Shown in pieces: positions 1 through 8,224 of a stretch of DNA of 64,000 nucleotides. The stretch is from Actinomadura rifamycini DSM 43936 (GTDB lineage Bacteria; Actinomycetota; Actinomycetes; Streptosporangiales; Streptosporangiaceae). Below the pieces are notes generated by a model. The model made no database searches and had not been told where the DNA came from. It saw nothing but the letters and a program-made list of their open reading frames with translations. Where the stretch lies: NCBI RefSeq assembly GCF_000425065.1, contig NZ_AULB01000027.1, positions 62,001-126,000 on the forward strand. The letters are read 5' to 3'. Position 1 is the stretch's first letter. The number at the start of each line of letters is the position of its first letter. Made by a program: the position numbers and the translations under genes.

Positions 1-1114
1 TGCCGTCCCGGACGCCCACGGCCATCACCGTGCGCGTGCCGGGCACGTGCGCGAGATCGAGCAGCCGTCCGCCCGGGCCGGCGGCGACCGGTTCCCGGAC
101 CCAGGCCCCGCCGGAGTAGCGCAGCAGCCCGACCTCGTCCGCGGTGCTCCGCGGCGCGGCGATCGTGTACAGGCCGCCCGCTCCGTCCTCGACCAGCGGT
201 CCGCCGAGGGAGAACCGGTCCGCCTCCGGCACCGGCACCTCCCGCCAGGCGGTCCCGTTCCAGTGGTAGGAGCGGGCCTCGGCGGGGCCGCCGCCGTCCC
301 GGCCGCGGCCGGTGACCCACACGTCGTCGGCCGCGCGGGCGAGGACGGCCTCGAGCGCGGAGCCCTCGCCCGTGAGCCGCGGAGGCGTCATGTCCCGCCA
401 CGTGGAGCCGTCGTAGTGTGCCGCGAACGCCTCGTCGCCGTACTCGGAGTCGGTGCCCACGGCCCACACGTCGTCGTGGGCGCGCGCCTCGATGTCCGCG
501 ATCCTGGTGGAGCCGGGGTCGTGCGGCTCCCACCCCTGCCCGGACCACCGGTACACCGACACCCGGCCGTGCGCCGTGTCGGCCCGCCCGGCGACCCAGG
601 CGCCCGCCGCGTCCCCGTCGATGTCCTCGAGGCACGCGAGGCCGTCCGGCGCCGGCAGCTCGCTCCATCCGTTCCCGCCGTCGTGGGCGACATAGGCGGT
701 TCCGCATCCGGACCCGTCGGGCCGGTCCCGCCTCCCCGCGGCCCACGCATCGGTGGCGGAGACCGCGTCCACCTCCAAGATCTGTCCCGAGCCCGGCATT
801 CCGGGCGTGCCGATCCATGACCACGAGCTGCCGTTCCCGCTCTGCAGCACGGGATTCTGGTGGACGTGCGTGGCGCAGTACACCCCGGGGCAAGGGTAGG
901 AGGTGTAGGAGAGGCGCCATTGGTATCCGCCGACCAAGACCGCATCGGGCGCGGCGGCCGCGATCGTGTTCAGGCCGCTGGTGCCGAGGGCGAACGGGGC
1001 CGGACGTTCGCTCCATCCGGTGTCGGCGTGCGCGGTGGTCGAGGGTGCGGCGAGCGTGATCGCCAGGGCGGCGGCGAGGACGGCGGGCGCGTGCGCGGTT
1101 CGTGTGATCTTCAC
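1..1114 (-). CDS. Secreted repeat protein of beta-propeller type, C-terminus beyond the window
   Basis: The gene starts at GTG 1114 and reads leftward off the window edge, so about 371 codons are visible. The N-terminus is a clear Sec signal peptide: basic start (KITRTAH), an Ala/Leu-rich core and an AHA cleavage site before ADTGWSE. The mature part repeats short blades with the signature D-x-W-A-x-G (ATDAWAAG, DDVWAVG, DDVWVTG), each followed by a segment such as HYDGSTWRDMTPP. Such Trp/Gly-rich repeats are known from secreted actinobacterial proteins of kelch or beta-propeller type. I infer an extracellular or wall-associated protein and cannot name a ligand or enzyme activity. It diverges from the TetR gene at 1210. 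Confidence 0.75.
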   Translation of the reverse strand, partial: MKITRTAHAPAVLAAALAITLAAPSTTAHADTGWSERPAPFALGTSGLNTIAAAAPDAVLVGGYQWRLSYTSYPCPGVYCATHVHQNPVLQSGNGSSWSWIGTPGMPGSGQILEVDAVSATDAWAAGRRDRPDGSGCGTAYVAHDGGNGWSELPAPDGLACLEDIDGDAAGAWVAGRADTAHGRVSVYRWSGQGWEPHDPGSTRIADIEARAHDDVWAVGTDSEYGDEAFAAHYDGSTWRDMTPPRLTGEGSALEAVLARAADDVWVTGRGRDGGGPAEARSYHWNGTAWREVPVPEADRFSLGGPLVEDGAGGLYTIAAPRSTADEVGLLRYSGGAWVREPVAAGPGGRLLDLAHVPGTRTVMAVGVRDG

Positions 1115-1209
1115 GACACGAGGATGCGCCGGGCGGCGCGTCCCGATCTTGTCCCGCGCGTGACAACAAGCGGGTGCGGCGCGTGCCCCGGTCTGGACAG
1201 AATCACCGC

Positions 1210-1794
1210 ATGCGTCAACGTGGTCTCCCGCGGGAGCGGCTGCTCGACGCGGCCCGCGCGGTCGTGGCGGACGGCGACTGGGAGGACCTGCGGATCGCCC
1301 CGGTCGCCCGCGCGGCCGGCGTCAGCAGGCAGACCGCCTACAACGAGTTCGGGTCCCGGCTGGGACTGGCGCGGGCGCTCGTCGAACGGGAGCTCGACGG
1401 GTTCGTCGGCGGCGTCCAGGAGCGGATGGAACGGCACGTGGACGACGTCCCGGCGGCGGTGGAGGCGGCCGTCCTGCACGCCCTCGCGGAGGCGGGCCGC
1501 CGACCGCTGCTGCGCGCCGTCCTCGGCGCGGGCCGCACCCGCGACGACGACCTGCTCGGCCTGGCGACCCGGGGGACCGACCTGCTGCTGCGGCGGCTGG
1601 TCGGGGCGTTCCGCGCCTACGCCGACGCGGTGTGGCCCGCGATCCCGGACGAGGCGAAGAACCTGCTGGTGGAGTCGCTGATGCGGCTCACGGTCAGCCA
1701 CGCGGTCGCGCCGCTGCACGCGCCCGGCGAGGTCGCGAGGGGAATGGCCGAGCTGACCCGGCGCCTGCTGGCGCCGCCGCCGGACGGGCCGTGA
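1210..1794 (+). CDS. TetR-family transcriptional regulator
   Basis: The predicted 194-residue protein has a typical TetR N-terminal DNA-binding domain. Helix-turn-helix residues run through LRIAPVARAAGVSRQTAYNEF at about positions 28-48, after RERLLDAARAVVADGDW. The C-terminal ligand-binding half is helical and does not reveal a ligand. I chose ATG 1210 because it places the helix-turn-helix at the usual distance from the N-terminus; an in-frame start at 1174 would add 12 residues. It is divergent from the secreted protein gene (starts 96 bases apart), so it may control that gene, itself, or the membrane protein downstream. Confidence 0.85.
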   Translation: MRQRGLPRERLLDAARAVVADGDWEDLRIAPVARAAGVSRQTAYNEFGSRLGLARALVERELDGFVGGVQERMERHVDDVPAAVEAAVLHALAEAGRRPLLRAVLGAGRTRDDDLLGLATRGTDLLLRRLVGAFRAYADAVWPAIPDEAKNLLVESLMRLTVSHAVAPLHAPGEVARGMAELTRRLLAPPPDGP

Positions 1795-1858
1795 GCGGCC
1801 GCCCGAATTGGTAGCCTTCACGCTCGTCGTGCGGGAGCGGAGAGAGGGCTTAACGCGG

Positions 1859-2470
1859 ATGAAGACCGGGAGGCCGGTGCGAAGCGGCCGGTCGATCTGG
1901 GGACGCGTCGCCGGATACGGCGGCGCGGTCCTGCTCGTCGCGGCGGCCGTCGCGGTGCTGCTCGTCCCCCTGCTGGAGGACGACGGCGGCGCCGACCCCG
2001 CGGGCGCCCGGGGGCCCGCGACCGGCGCGGTGCCGCCGTCCAACGCGCCCACCCGGCACACCGCGCCGCCCGCGACGATCGCGACGCCCGGGGCGACCGC
2101 GCCGACCACCGGCGGAACGCCGGGCGGCGGGACCGGCCCGTCCGGCGGGACGGCCGGGAACGGCGGGCCGCCCATGCCCGACGCGGGCGGCGGCACCGGC
2201 GCGTCCTGGTGCCCGCAGGGGACGGCCGTCTACCGCGCGACCGGCACCGGCGTCGACGTCGTGGTCGCGGTGGCGTCCAGCGGCGCCGTCCGGGCCGAAC
2301 TGCAGATGCAGGGCGCCGACCCGCAGTCGCAGCAGACGACGATCCGGGGCGGCAGCCCGCACACGTTCCGCTTCGCCGGGGTCTCCCCGCAGCGGCTCGA
2401 ACGCGTCAAGATCACCACAGTGTCGGTGGGCGTGGCGATGCAGACGTGCTACGCCCGCGCGGCGACCTGA
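1859..2470 (+). CDS. Membrane-anchored hypothetical protein with Pro/Gly/Thr-rich linker
   Basis: The 203-residue protein has a basic N-terminus, one transmembrane helix at about residues 18-40 (YGGAVLLVAAAVAVLLVPLL), a low-complexity extracellular linker to about residue 115, and a compact C-terminal domain of about 85 residues. That domain has two Cys (SWCPQGT and QTCYAR) which could form a disulfide outside the cell. I do not recognise the family. ATG 1859 is chosen because it directly precedes the basic, membrane-anchor-like N-terminus. It ends convergently with the Gls24 gene over a shared hairpin. Confidence 0.65.
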   Translation: MKTGRPVRSGRSIWGRVAGYGGAVLLVAAAVAVLLVPLLEDDGGADPAGARGPATGAVPPSNAPTRHTAPPATIATPGATAPTTGGTPGGGTGPSGGTAGNGGPPMPDAGGGTGASWCPQGTAVYRATGTGVDVVVAVASSGAVRAELQMQGADPQSQQTTIRGGSPHTFRFAGVSPQRLERVKITTVSVGVAMQTCYARAAT

Positions 2471-2484
2471 CCGGGGCGGCCCGA

Positions 2485-2504
2485 CCGCCCGCTCAGGCGG
2501 GCGG
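2485..2504. terminator. Hairpin between convergent genes
   Basis: CCGCCCGC at 2485-2492 pairs perfectly with GCGGGCGG at 2497-2504 around a TCAG loop. It lies between the ends of the gene at 1859 and the minus-strand gene at 2493 and overlaps the stop codon of the latter. There is no T-tract, as is common for actinobacterial terminators. Confidence 0.45.
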
Positions 2505-3032
2505 CCTGCGGACGTCCTCGACCGAGACGTTGACGGCCGTGACGCGCATCCCCAGCATCAGTCCCGCCATCCGCGCCGCGTTCTCCTGCACGGCGCCCGC
2601 CACGTCCCTGACCACGCTGCCGTACGCGACGACGATGCCGAGGTCGAGCGCCACCGCGCCGTCGCGCACCCGCGCGCGCACCCCGCCCTCGCCGTCCCCG
2701 TGCGGAGCGGCCAGCGCGACGACGCCGCGCACGTCCAGCGCGGCCAGCTCGGCGATCCGCGCGACCACCGCGTCCTCGATCGCGATGCGCCCGTCCACGC
2801 CCGTCCCGCCCTGCTCCGCCGCCGGACGCGCGTCGCCGTGCGGGCGCGGGGACGGGACGGGCGGCGGGGCGGCGGACGCCCGGTCGCCCGCGAGCTCGGG
2901 GGAGGCGGGCGGCGGCGCGGACAGCGGGGTGCCCGGCGGCCCCGGCGGGCCGGAGAAGAAGCGCATCGGGCCGGTGTCCGGGCGCGGGGCCGGGCGGCCG
3001 GGCTCGGCGGGACGCTCGTCGGGCTCGCTCAT
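2493..3032 (-). CDS. Asp23/Gls24-family envelope stress protein
   Basis: The C-terminal ~110 of 179 residues carry the Asp23/Gls24 (DUF322) pattern: GRIAIEDAVVARIAELAALDVRGV, a VALDLGIVVAYG strand, then VRDVAGAVQENAARMAGL and the end strand VTAVNVSVEDV. The N-terminal 60 residues are Pro/Gly/Ala-rich linker. Family members sit at the membrane or cell envelope and are linked to alkaline or envelope stress; no enzyme activity is known. ATG 3032 has a GGGAG-type ribosome binding site upstream. A longer in-frame reading to 3422 is not supported: it would overlap the HIT gene and has no family-like residues. Confidence 0.85.
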   Translation of the reverse strand: MSEPDERPAEPGRPAPRPDTGPMRFFSGPPGPPGTPLSAPPPASPELAGDRASAAPPPVPSPRPHGDARPAAEQGGTGVDGRIAIEDAVVARIAELAALDVRGVVALAAPHGDGEGGVRARVRDGAVALDLGIVVAYGSVVRDVAGAVQENAARMAGLMLGMRVTAVNVSVEDVRRPPA

Positions 3033-3258
3033 GATCGCTCCCACGGGACGGGTCGGACCACCATCGTGCCCGACGCGGGCGGCCGGCACGGGCGGCGGAC
3101 GGGACGGCGGATCATCATCGTGGCGGAAGCCCCGCACGGCGTCACGGAGCCCCGCGATCACCGGCGCGTCCGGGCCTCCCGCCCGAACCCGGCTGCGGCC
3201 CCGCGGGGGCGTCTCTCTATGCTGCTGGTCAGGCCGTGAACAAAAGGAGACCGCCGCC

Positions 3259-3879
3259 TTGACCGCAGAGCCGGAGGAGCCCGTGGAGCGCGTGGAGCGG
3301 CACGGGCGCGAAGAGCCGTCCGGGGCGGACCCCGGTGACCGGCGCAGCCCCCGCCTCGAGGAGGAGCGGGGCGGGGCGGGCATGCCCGACAACTTCCAGC
3401 GGCTCTGGACTCCGCACCGCATGGCCTACATCAAGGGGACGGGCTCGGAGGGCGGCTGCCCCTTCTGCGAGATCCCGAAGATGACCGACGAGGAGGGGCT
3501 CGTCGTGTCCCGGGGCGAGACCGTGTACACGGTGCTCAACCTGTACCCGTACAACTCCGGGCACCTCATGGTCGTCCCGTACCGACACGTCGCCGACTAC
3601 GGGGAGCTGGAGCAGGCGGAGTACGTCGAGCTGGCCGAGTTCACCCGGCTCGCGCTGGCGGCGCTGCGCAAGGCGAGCGGCGCGCAGGGCTTCAACGTCG
3701 GGATGAACCTCGGGCTGGTCGCGGGCGCGGGCATCGCCGCGCACCTGCACCAGCACGTCGTCCCGCGCTGGGGCGGCGACACGAACTTCATGCCGGTGGT
3801 CGGGCACACCAACGTGCTGCCGCAGCTGCTGCGCGACACCCGCCGGATGATCGCCGACTGCTGGCCGGGCGCGGACTGA
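3259..3879 (+). CDS. HIT-family hydrolase/phosphorylase (diadenosine tetraphosphate phosphorylase-like)
   Basis: The 206-residue protein has an N-terminal zinc-type CPFCEIP motif (about residue 72) and the histidine triad HLHQHVVPRW near residue 163, so it belongs to the HIT superfamily. Its place just ahead of pgsA, acyltransferase and pimA matches Rv2613c of Mycobacterium, known as an Ap4A phosphorylase that splits Ap4A with phosphate; I infer that role here. The start is TTG 3259, with AAAAGGAGA at 3242-3250 at good spacing. The first ~45 residues are acidic and Arg-rich linker, longer than in most HIT proteins. Confidence 0.88.
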   Translation: MTAEPEEPVERVERHGREEPSGADPGDRRSPRLEEERGGAGMPDNFQRLWTPHRMAYIKGTGSEGGCPFCEIPKMTDEEGLVVSRGETVYTVLNLYPYNSGHLMVVPYRHVADYGELEQAEYVELAEFTRLALAALRKASGAQGFNVGMNLGLVAGAGIAAHLHQHVVPRWGGDTNFMPVVGHTNVLPQLLRDTRRMIADCWPGAD

Positions 3880-3964
3880 CGGGCGCGGACTTGACGGGCG
3901 CGGACTGACGGGCGCGGGCCGGGCGTCCCGCGCCGCGGCGGGCGGCGGGCGGCGGGCGGCGGGC
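3867..3964. repeat. Two short G/C-rich tandem repeats after the HIT gene
   Basis: Three near-identical copies of GGGCGCGGACTGAC lie at 3867-3909 (the middle one has one extra T). The first covers the end and stop codon of the HIT gene. They are followed by four exact copies of the heptamer GGCGGGC at 3937-3964. This looks like replication slippage in a convergent intergenic gap; no regulatory role is evident. Confidence 0.7.
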
Positions 3965-4003
3965 GGCCGGTCCCGGCCGCCGCGCCCCCGCCGGGCGTCC
4001 GGG

Positions 4004-6172
4004 TCAGCCGGTCTCGTGCGACGCGGCGGCGACCTTCTCGGTCAGGTGGGACGGGAGCGGCTCGTAGCGCAGGAACGCGCGGCTGAACGTGCCGGTGCCG
4101 TGCGACATCGAGCGCAGGTCGATCGCGTACCGGACGATCTCGAGCTGCGGCACCTCCGCCTTGATCGCGGTGCGGCCGCCGGGGATCGCGCGGGAGCCGA
4201 GGACGCGGCCGCGCCGCGCGGTCAGGTCCGACATGACCGTCCCGACGTGCTCGTCGGCGATCAGCACGTCGACCTCGTCGACCGGCTCGAGCAGCAGGAT
4301 CGGCACCGACGCGGCGGCGTCCTTGAGCGCCTGGGCGCCCGCCGCCTGGAAGGCCATGTCGGACGAGTCGACCGAGTGCGCCTTGCCGTCGTGCAGGGTG
4401 ACCTTGATGTCGACCATCGGGTACCCGGCGGACACGCCGCGCTCCATCTGGTGCCGCACGCCCTTCTCGACCGAGGGGATGAACTGGCGCGGGATCACCC
4501 CGCCGACGATCCGGTCGACGAACTCGAAGCCCTCGCCGGACGGCAGCGGCTCCACCTCGATGCGGCAGATGCCGTACTGGCCGTGCCCGCCGCTCTGCTT
4601 CACGTGCCGGCCGAGGCCCTCGGCGGAGCCGCCGAACGTCTCCCGCAGCGGCACCCGCAGGTCCGCCCGGTCGACCTCGACGCCGTAGCGGGTGTGCAGC
4701 CGCTCGATCAGCACCTCGGCGTGCGCCTCGCCCATGCACCACAGGACGAGCTGGCGGGTCTCGGAGTTGTTCTCCAGCCGCAGCGTCGGGTCCTCGGCGA
4801 CGAGCCGGCCGAGCGCCTGGCTGAGCTTGTCCTCGTCGGCCTTGGAGTGCGCCCGGACGGCGACCGGCAGCAGCGGGTCGGGCATCGACCACGGCGCCAT
4901 GACCACGGGGGAGCCGGGGTCGGAGAGCGTGTCGCCGGTCTCCGCGCGGCTCAGCTTGGCGACCGCGCAGATGTCCCCGGCGATGCACGACGACACCGTC
5001 CGCTGGGTCTTGCCGAGCGGCGAGGTGAGGGCGCCGACGCGCTCGTCGACGTCGTGGTCCTCGTGCCCGCGGTCCTCGAGGCCGTGCCCGGACACGTGCA
5101 CGAGGGTGTCGGGCCGCAGCGTCCCGGAGAACACCCGGACGAGCGAGACGCGGCCCACGTACGGGTCGGACGTCGTCTTCACGACCTCGGCGACCAGCGG
5201 CCCCTCCGGATCGCAGGCGACCGCGCGCGGCGGACCGCCCGCGACCGGCGTCACCGTCGGGATGCCGTGCTCCAGCGGCGACGGGAACGCCTGGGTGACG
5301 ACCTCCAGCAGCTCCTGCATGCCGATCACCGGGCCGGGGTGGTCGCCGTGCGGCACCGACGTCGCCAGCACCGGGTAGAAGCTGCCGCGCGCCACCGCGG
5401 TCTCCAGGTCCTCGATCAGCGCTTTGACGTCGATCTCCTCACCGGACACGTACCGGTCCATGAGGGTCTCGTCCTCGCTCTCCTGGATGATCCCCTCGAT
5501 CAGCGAGGCCCGCTGCTCGGCGATCTGCTCCAGGTAGCGCGGGTCGGGCTCGCACTCGGTGCGCCGCCCGGTGGAGTAGTCCAGGCAGCGCTGCGTCAGC
5601 AGCCCGATCAGGCCCGTCGGGCCGCCGTCCCCGTCGGTGGGGAAGTAGACCGGGGCGACGCCCTCGCCGAAGGCGTCCTGGCAGGCCAGGACGGTGTCGT
5701 CGTAGTCGCCGCGCTGCTGGTCGATCTTGGTGATGACGACCGCGCGGGGCATCCCCACGGCCGCGCACTCGTCCCACAGCATCCGGGTGAGCCCGTCGAT
5801 GCCGTCCACCGCCGAGATCACGAACAGCGCGGCGTCCGCGGCGCGCAGCCCGGCCCGCAGGTCCCCGACGAAGTCGGCGTATCCCGGCGTGTCGATCAGG
5901 TTGATCTTGATGCCCGCGTGCTCGAGCGGGGCGAGCGCGAGGTTCACCGAGCGCCGCCGCCGCAGTTCGGCCTCGTCGAAGTCGCTGACGGTGGTGCCGT
6001 CCTCCACCCGGCCGGGCCGCTGGATCGTGCCGGTGGCCGCGAGCAGCGCCTCGACGAGCGTCGTCTTGCCCGCTCCGGAATGGCCGACCAGCGCGACGTT
6101 GCGCACCTTGTCGCACCCGCCGGCCTCCGGTGCCCTGCCGGCGCCTCCGGTGTGGCCTCCCTTGTCCGCCAT
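4004..6172 (-). CDS. EF-G-like translational GTPase (FusA2-type paralogue)
   Basis: The 722-residue protein has the full EF-G layout: P-loop GHSGAGKTT near residue 30, DTPGYADF, then domains II to V with RSMSHGTGTFS near the C-terminus. It differs from canonical EF-G: the G4 motif reads TKID in place of NKxD, and domain IV carries GGHGQYG. These traits mark the second EF-G lineage of actinobacteria (Rv0120c-like), whose exact role is unsettled; suggestions include ribosome recycling or stress translation. The start ATG 6172 follows a G-rich site. It stands alone on the minus strand, facing the HIT gene and divergent from pgsA. Confidence 0.9.
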   Translation of the reverse strand: MADKGGHTGGAGRAPEAGGCDKVRNVALVGHSGAGKTTLVEALLAATGTIQRPGRVEDGTTVSDFDEAELRRRRSVNLALAPLEHAGIKINLIDTPGYADFVGDLRAGLRAADAALFVISAVDGIDGLTRMLWDECAAVGMPRAVVITKIDQQRGDYDDTVLACQDAFGEGVAPVYFPTDGDGGPTGLIGLLTQRCLDYSTGRRTECEPDPRYLEQIAEQRASLIEGIIQESEDETLMDRYVSGEEIDVKALIEDLETAVARGSFYPVLATSVPHGDHPGPVIGMQELLEVVTQAFPSPLEHGIPTVTPVAGGPPRAVACDPEGPLVAEVVKTTSDPYVGRVSLVRVFSGTLRPDTLVHVSGHGLEDRGHEDHDVDERVGALTSPLGKTQRTVSSCIAGDICAVAKLSRAETGDTLSDPGSPVVMAPWSMPDPLLPVAVRAHSKADEDKLSQALGRLVAEDPTLRLENNSETRQLVLWCMGEAHAEVLIERLHTRYGVEVDRADLRVPLRETFGGSAEGLGRHVKQSGGHGQYGICRIEVEPLPSGEGFEFVDRIVGGVIPRQFIPSVEKGVRHQMERGVSAGYPMVDIKVTLHDGKAHSVDSSDMAFQAAGAQALKDAAASVPILLLEPVDEVDVLIADEHVGTVMSDLTARRGRVLGSRAIPGGRTAIKAEVPQLEIVRYAIDLRSMSHGTGTFSRAFLRYEPLPSHLTEKVAAASHETG

Positions 6173-6551
6173 GGCTACCTCCTCGGACGGTCTCCGCGCG
6201 GATCTCGCGCGCAGGCCCGCGTACGGTGGGGCCCGGCCCGGCGGCCCGGCCCCCGACGTCCGAGTGCGGCGGCGGCCTCGTCCTCGGCGTGACCGACGTC
6301 ACACCCGTGCCAACACCTTTTCCCGGTATTCGCGGGATCACAAGAGGTGGACGGCAAACAACGCGAAACCGTCGCGAGCGAACCGCGACGAACCGGAGGG
6401 GACCGGTCGCCCGGGGCCCGCCCCGAGGGCCGTGCGGGACGCACGTCCCGGCGGGAGCGGGACGAACACGGAGCGCGCCGGGGCGCACTACGATGGGCGC
6501 GCTGCGGGAGCCCGCGGGGGGCCTTCACCAGACACACGAGAACGGACGGCG
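6173..6551. other. Divergent intergenic region between the EF-G-like gene and pgsA
   Basis: These 379 bases hold no convincing gene. They must carry the promoters of the EF-G-like gene (leftward) and the pgsA operon (rightward). An inverted repeat GTGAC-N4-GTCAC lies at 6289-6302. A TACGAT hexamer near 6488 could be a -10 element for pgsA, but no matching -35 is seen. A run of lower GC content at 6310-6370 is the most promoter-like part. Confidence 0.4.
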
Positions 6552-7310
6552 ATGCTCAACAAACTGAGGCCCGCGCTCGGGCGAGTCCTGACGCCCATCG
6601 GGCAGGCGGTCGCGCGGACGGGGGTCTCGCCCAACGCCATCACGATCATCGGCACCGCCGGCGTGGCCGCCGGCGCCCTCGTGCTGTTCCCGCGCGGCGA
6701 GTTCTTCTGGGGCACGATGGTGATCACCGCCTTCGTGCTGTTCGACATGCTCGACGGCGCGGTCGCCCGCGTCACCGGGAAGATCTCCCGCTTCGGCGCG
6801 TTCCTGGACTCCACGATGGACCGGGTCGCCGACGCCGCGATCTTCTCCGGCCTGATGATCGGCCTGTACCGGGACGGGCAGGAGGTCCTCGCGGGCGCCG
6901 CGCTCTACTGCCTGGTGTCCGGGGTCGTCGTCTCCTACGCCAAGGCCCGCGCCGAGGGGCTCGGCTACACCTGCAACGTCGGCATCGCCGAGCGCGCCGA
7001 GCGGCTCATCGTCGCGCTCGTCGCCGCCGGCTTCGCCGGCCTCGGCGTCCCCTACATCCTGGCCGTCGCGCTGTGGGCGCTCGCGGCGCTCAGCACCGTC
7101 ACGGTCGGGCAGCGGTTCGCGACCGTCTACGCCCAGGCGAAGGCCGACCCCGCGCCCGTCCCGCCGGGCGGCGCGCCCGCCGCGCCCGCCCCGGGCGCCG
7201 CGGGCGGCGCGACCGCCGCCGGGCGGCCGGACGGCGGCGCCGGGCGCGGCGGCGCCCCCGGCCCCGGGGCGCGGGCCGCCGCGAACGCCGGCGCGGAGCG
7301 GCGACGATGA
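6552..7310 (+). CDS. pgsA: CDP-alcohol phosphatidyltransferase, phosphatidylinositol-phosphate synthase type
   Basis: The 252-residue membrane enzyme carries the full CDP-alcohol phosphotransferase signature: DMLDGAVAR, then G and two Asp spaced as in D-x2-DG-x2-AR-x8-G-x3-D-x3-D, ending in FLDSTMDRVAD (about residues 60-90). Family members transfer a phosphatidyl group from CDP-diacylglycerol to an alcohol. In this operon the acceptor is most likely inositol phosphate, feeding PIM lipids. About six hydrophobic helices span residues 20-190; the last ~60 residues are an Ala/Gly/Pro-rich tail. It overlaps the acyltransferase start by 4 bases (ATGA), so the two are translationally coupled. Confidence 0.88.
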   Translation: MLNKLRPALGRVLTPIGQAVARTGVSPNAITIIGTAGVAAGALVLFPRGEFFWGTMVITAFVLFDMLDGAVARVTGKISRFGAFLDSTMDRVADAAIFSGLMIGLYRDGQEVLAGAALYCLVSGVVVSYAKARAEGLGYTCNVGIAERAERLIVALVAAGFAGLGVPYILAVALWALAALSTVTVGQRFATVYAQAKADPAPVPPGGAPAAPAPGAAGGATAAGRPDGGAGRGGAPGPGARAAANAGAERRR

Positions 7311-8224
7311 AGGTCCCGTACCGCGACGAGGCGGCGGACGCCGCCTACGCGTTCGGCTGGACGGTCGTCCGCAAGACGCCCGAGCGGGCGGCCCGGCTGG
7401 CGTTCACCGCCATCGCCGACCGCACCTGGCACCGGTACGGCGCCGGGGTGCGGCAGCTCGAGAGGAACCTGTGCCGCGTCCTCGGCAAGGACGCCGTCGA
7501 CGACGAGGTCCGCGTCCTCAGCAAGAAGGTCATGCGGTCCTACCTCCGCTACTGGCTGGAGGTGTTCCGGCTCCCCGAGTACGACCGGGAGCGGATCGTC
7601 GGGAAGATGCGCGTCACCGGCGAGAAGAAGATCTTCGCGAACCTCGAGGCGGGACGGGGCGTCATCCTCGCCCTCCCGCACATGGGCAACTACGAGCACG
7701 CCGGCGCCTGGCTCGTCCACCAGGGACACCCCTTCACGACCGTCGCGGAACGGCTGAAGCCCGAGTCGCTGTTCGACCGGTTCGTCGAGTTCCGGGAGGG
7801 GCTCGGCATGGAGGTCCTCGCGCACAAGGGCGCCTCCGCCTACGGGCGGATGGCGCGGCGGCTGCGCGAGGGGCGGCCGGTCTGCCTCGTCGTCGACCGC
7901 GACCTCACCGACAGCGGCGTGGACGTCGAGTTCTTCGGCGCGACCGCCCGCATGCCCGCCGTGTCCGCCGCCCTCGCGATCCAGACCGGCGCCGCGCTGA
8001 TCCCCGTCACGCTGTGGTACGAAGGGGAGTACTGGGCGGCGCGCGTGCACGAGGAGATCCCCGTGCCCGCCGAGGGCGCAAGACAGGAGAAGATCCGCGC
8101 CATGACCCAGGAGCTCGCGGGCGTCTTCGAGGAGGGCATCGCCGCCCACCCCGAAGACTGGCACATGCTGCAGAAGGTGTGGCTGGACGACCTGCCGGGG
8201 AGCCCGGCGGAGGCACCCCGATGA
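7307..8224 (+). CDS. Phosphatidylinositol mannoside acyltransferase (PatA-like, LpxL/HtrB superfamily)
   Basis: The 305-residue protein has the HxxxxE-type acyltransferase motif of the LpxL/HtrB family in LPHMGNYEHAGAWL (about residue 124) and a downstream VCLVVDRDLTDSGVDVEFFG block typical of the family. The Mycobacterium homologue at this locus (Rv2611c) is PatA, which adds palmitate to a mannose of PIM. I infer the same reaction at the inner face of the membrane. Both ends overlap neighbours by 4 bases (ATGA with pgsA and with pimA), which indicates one operon. Confidence 0.88.
   Translation: MKVPYRDEAADAAYAFGWTVVRKTPERAARLAFTAIADRTWHRYGAGVRQLERNLCRVLGKDAVDDEVRVLSKKVMRSYLRYWLEVFRLPEYDRERIVGKMRVTGEKKIFANLEAGRGVILALPHMGNYEHAGAWLVHQGHPFTTVAERLKPESLFDRFVEFREGLGMEVLAHKGASAYGRMARRLREGRPVCLVVDRDLTDSGVDVEFFGATARMPAVSAALAIQTGAALIPVTLWYEGEYWAARVHEEIPVPAEGARQEKIRAMTQELAGVFEEGIAAHPEDWHMLQKVWLDDLPGSPAEAPR

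Noticed and set aside
1111..2196. Minus-strand frame opposite the TetR gene
   Set aside because: Shadow; the plus strand has a clear helix-turn-helix and ribosome-site context.
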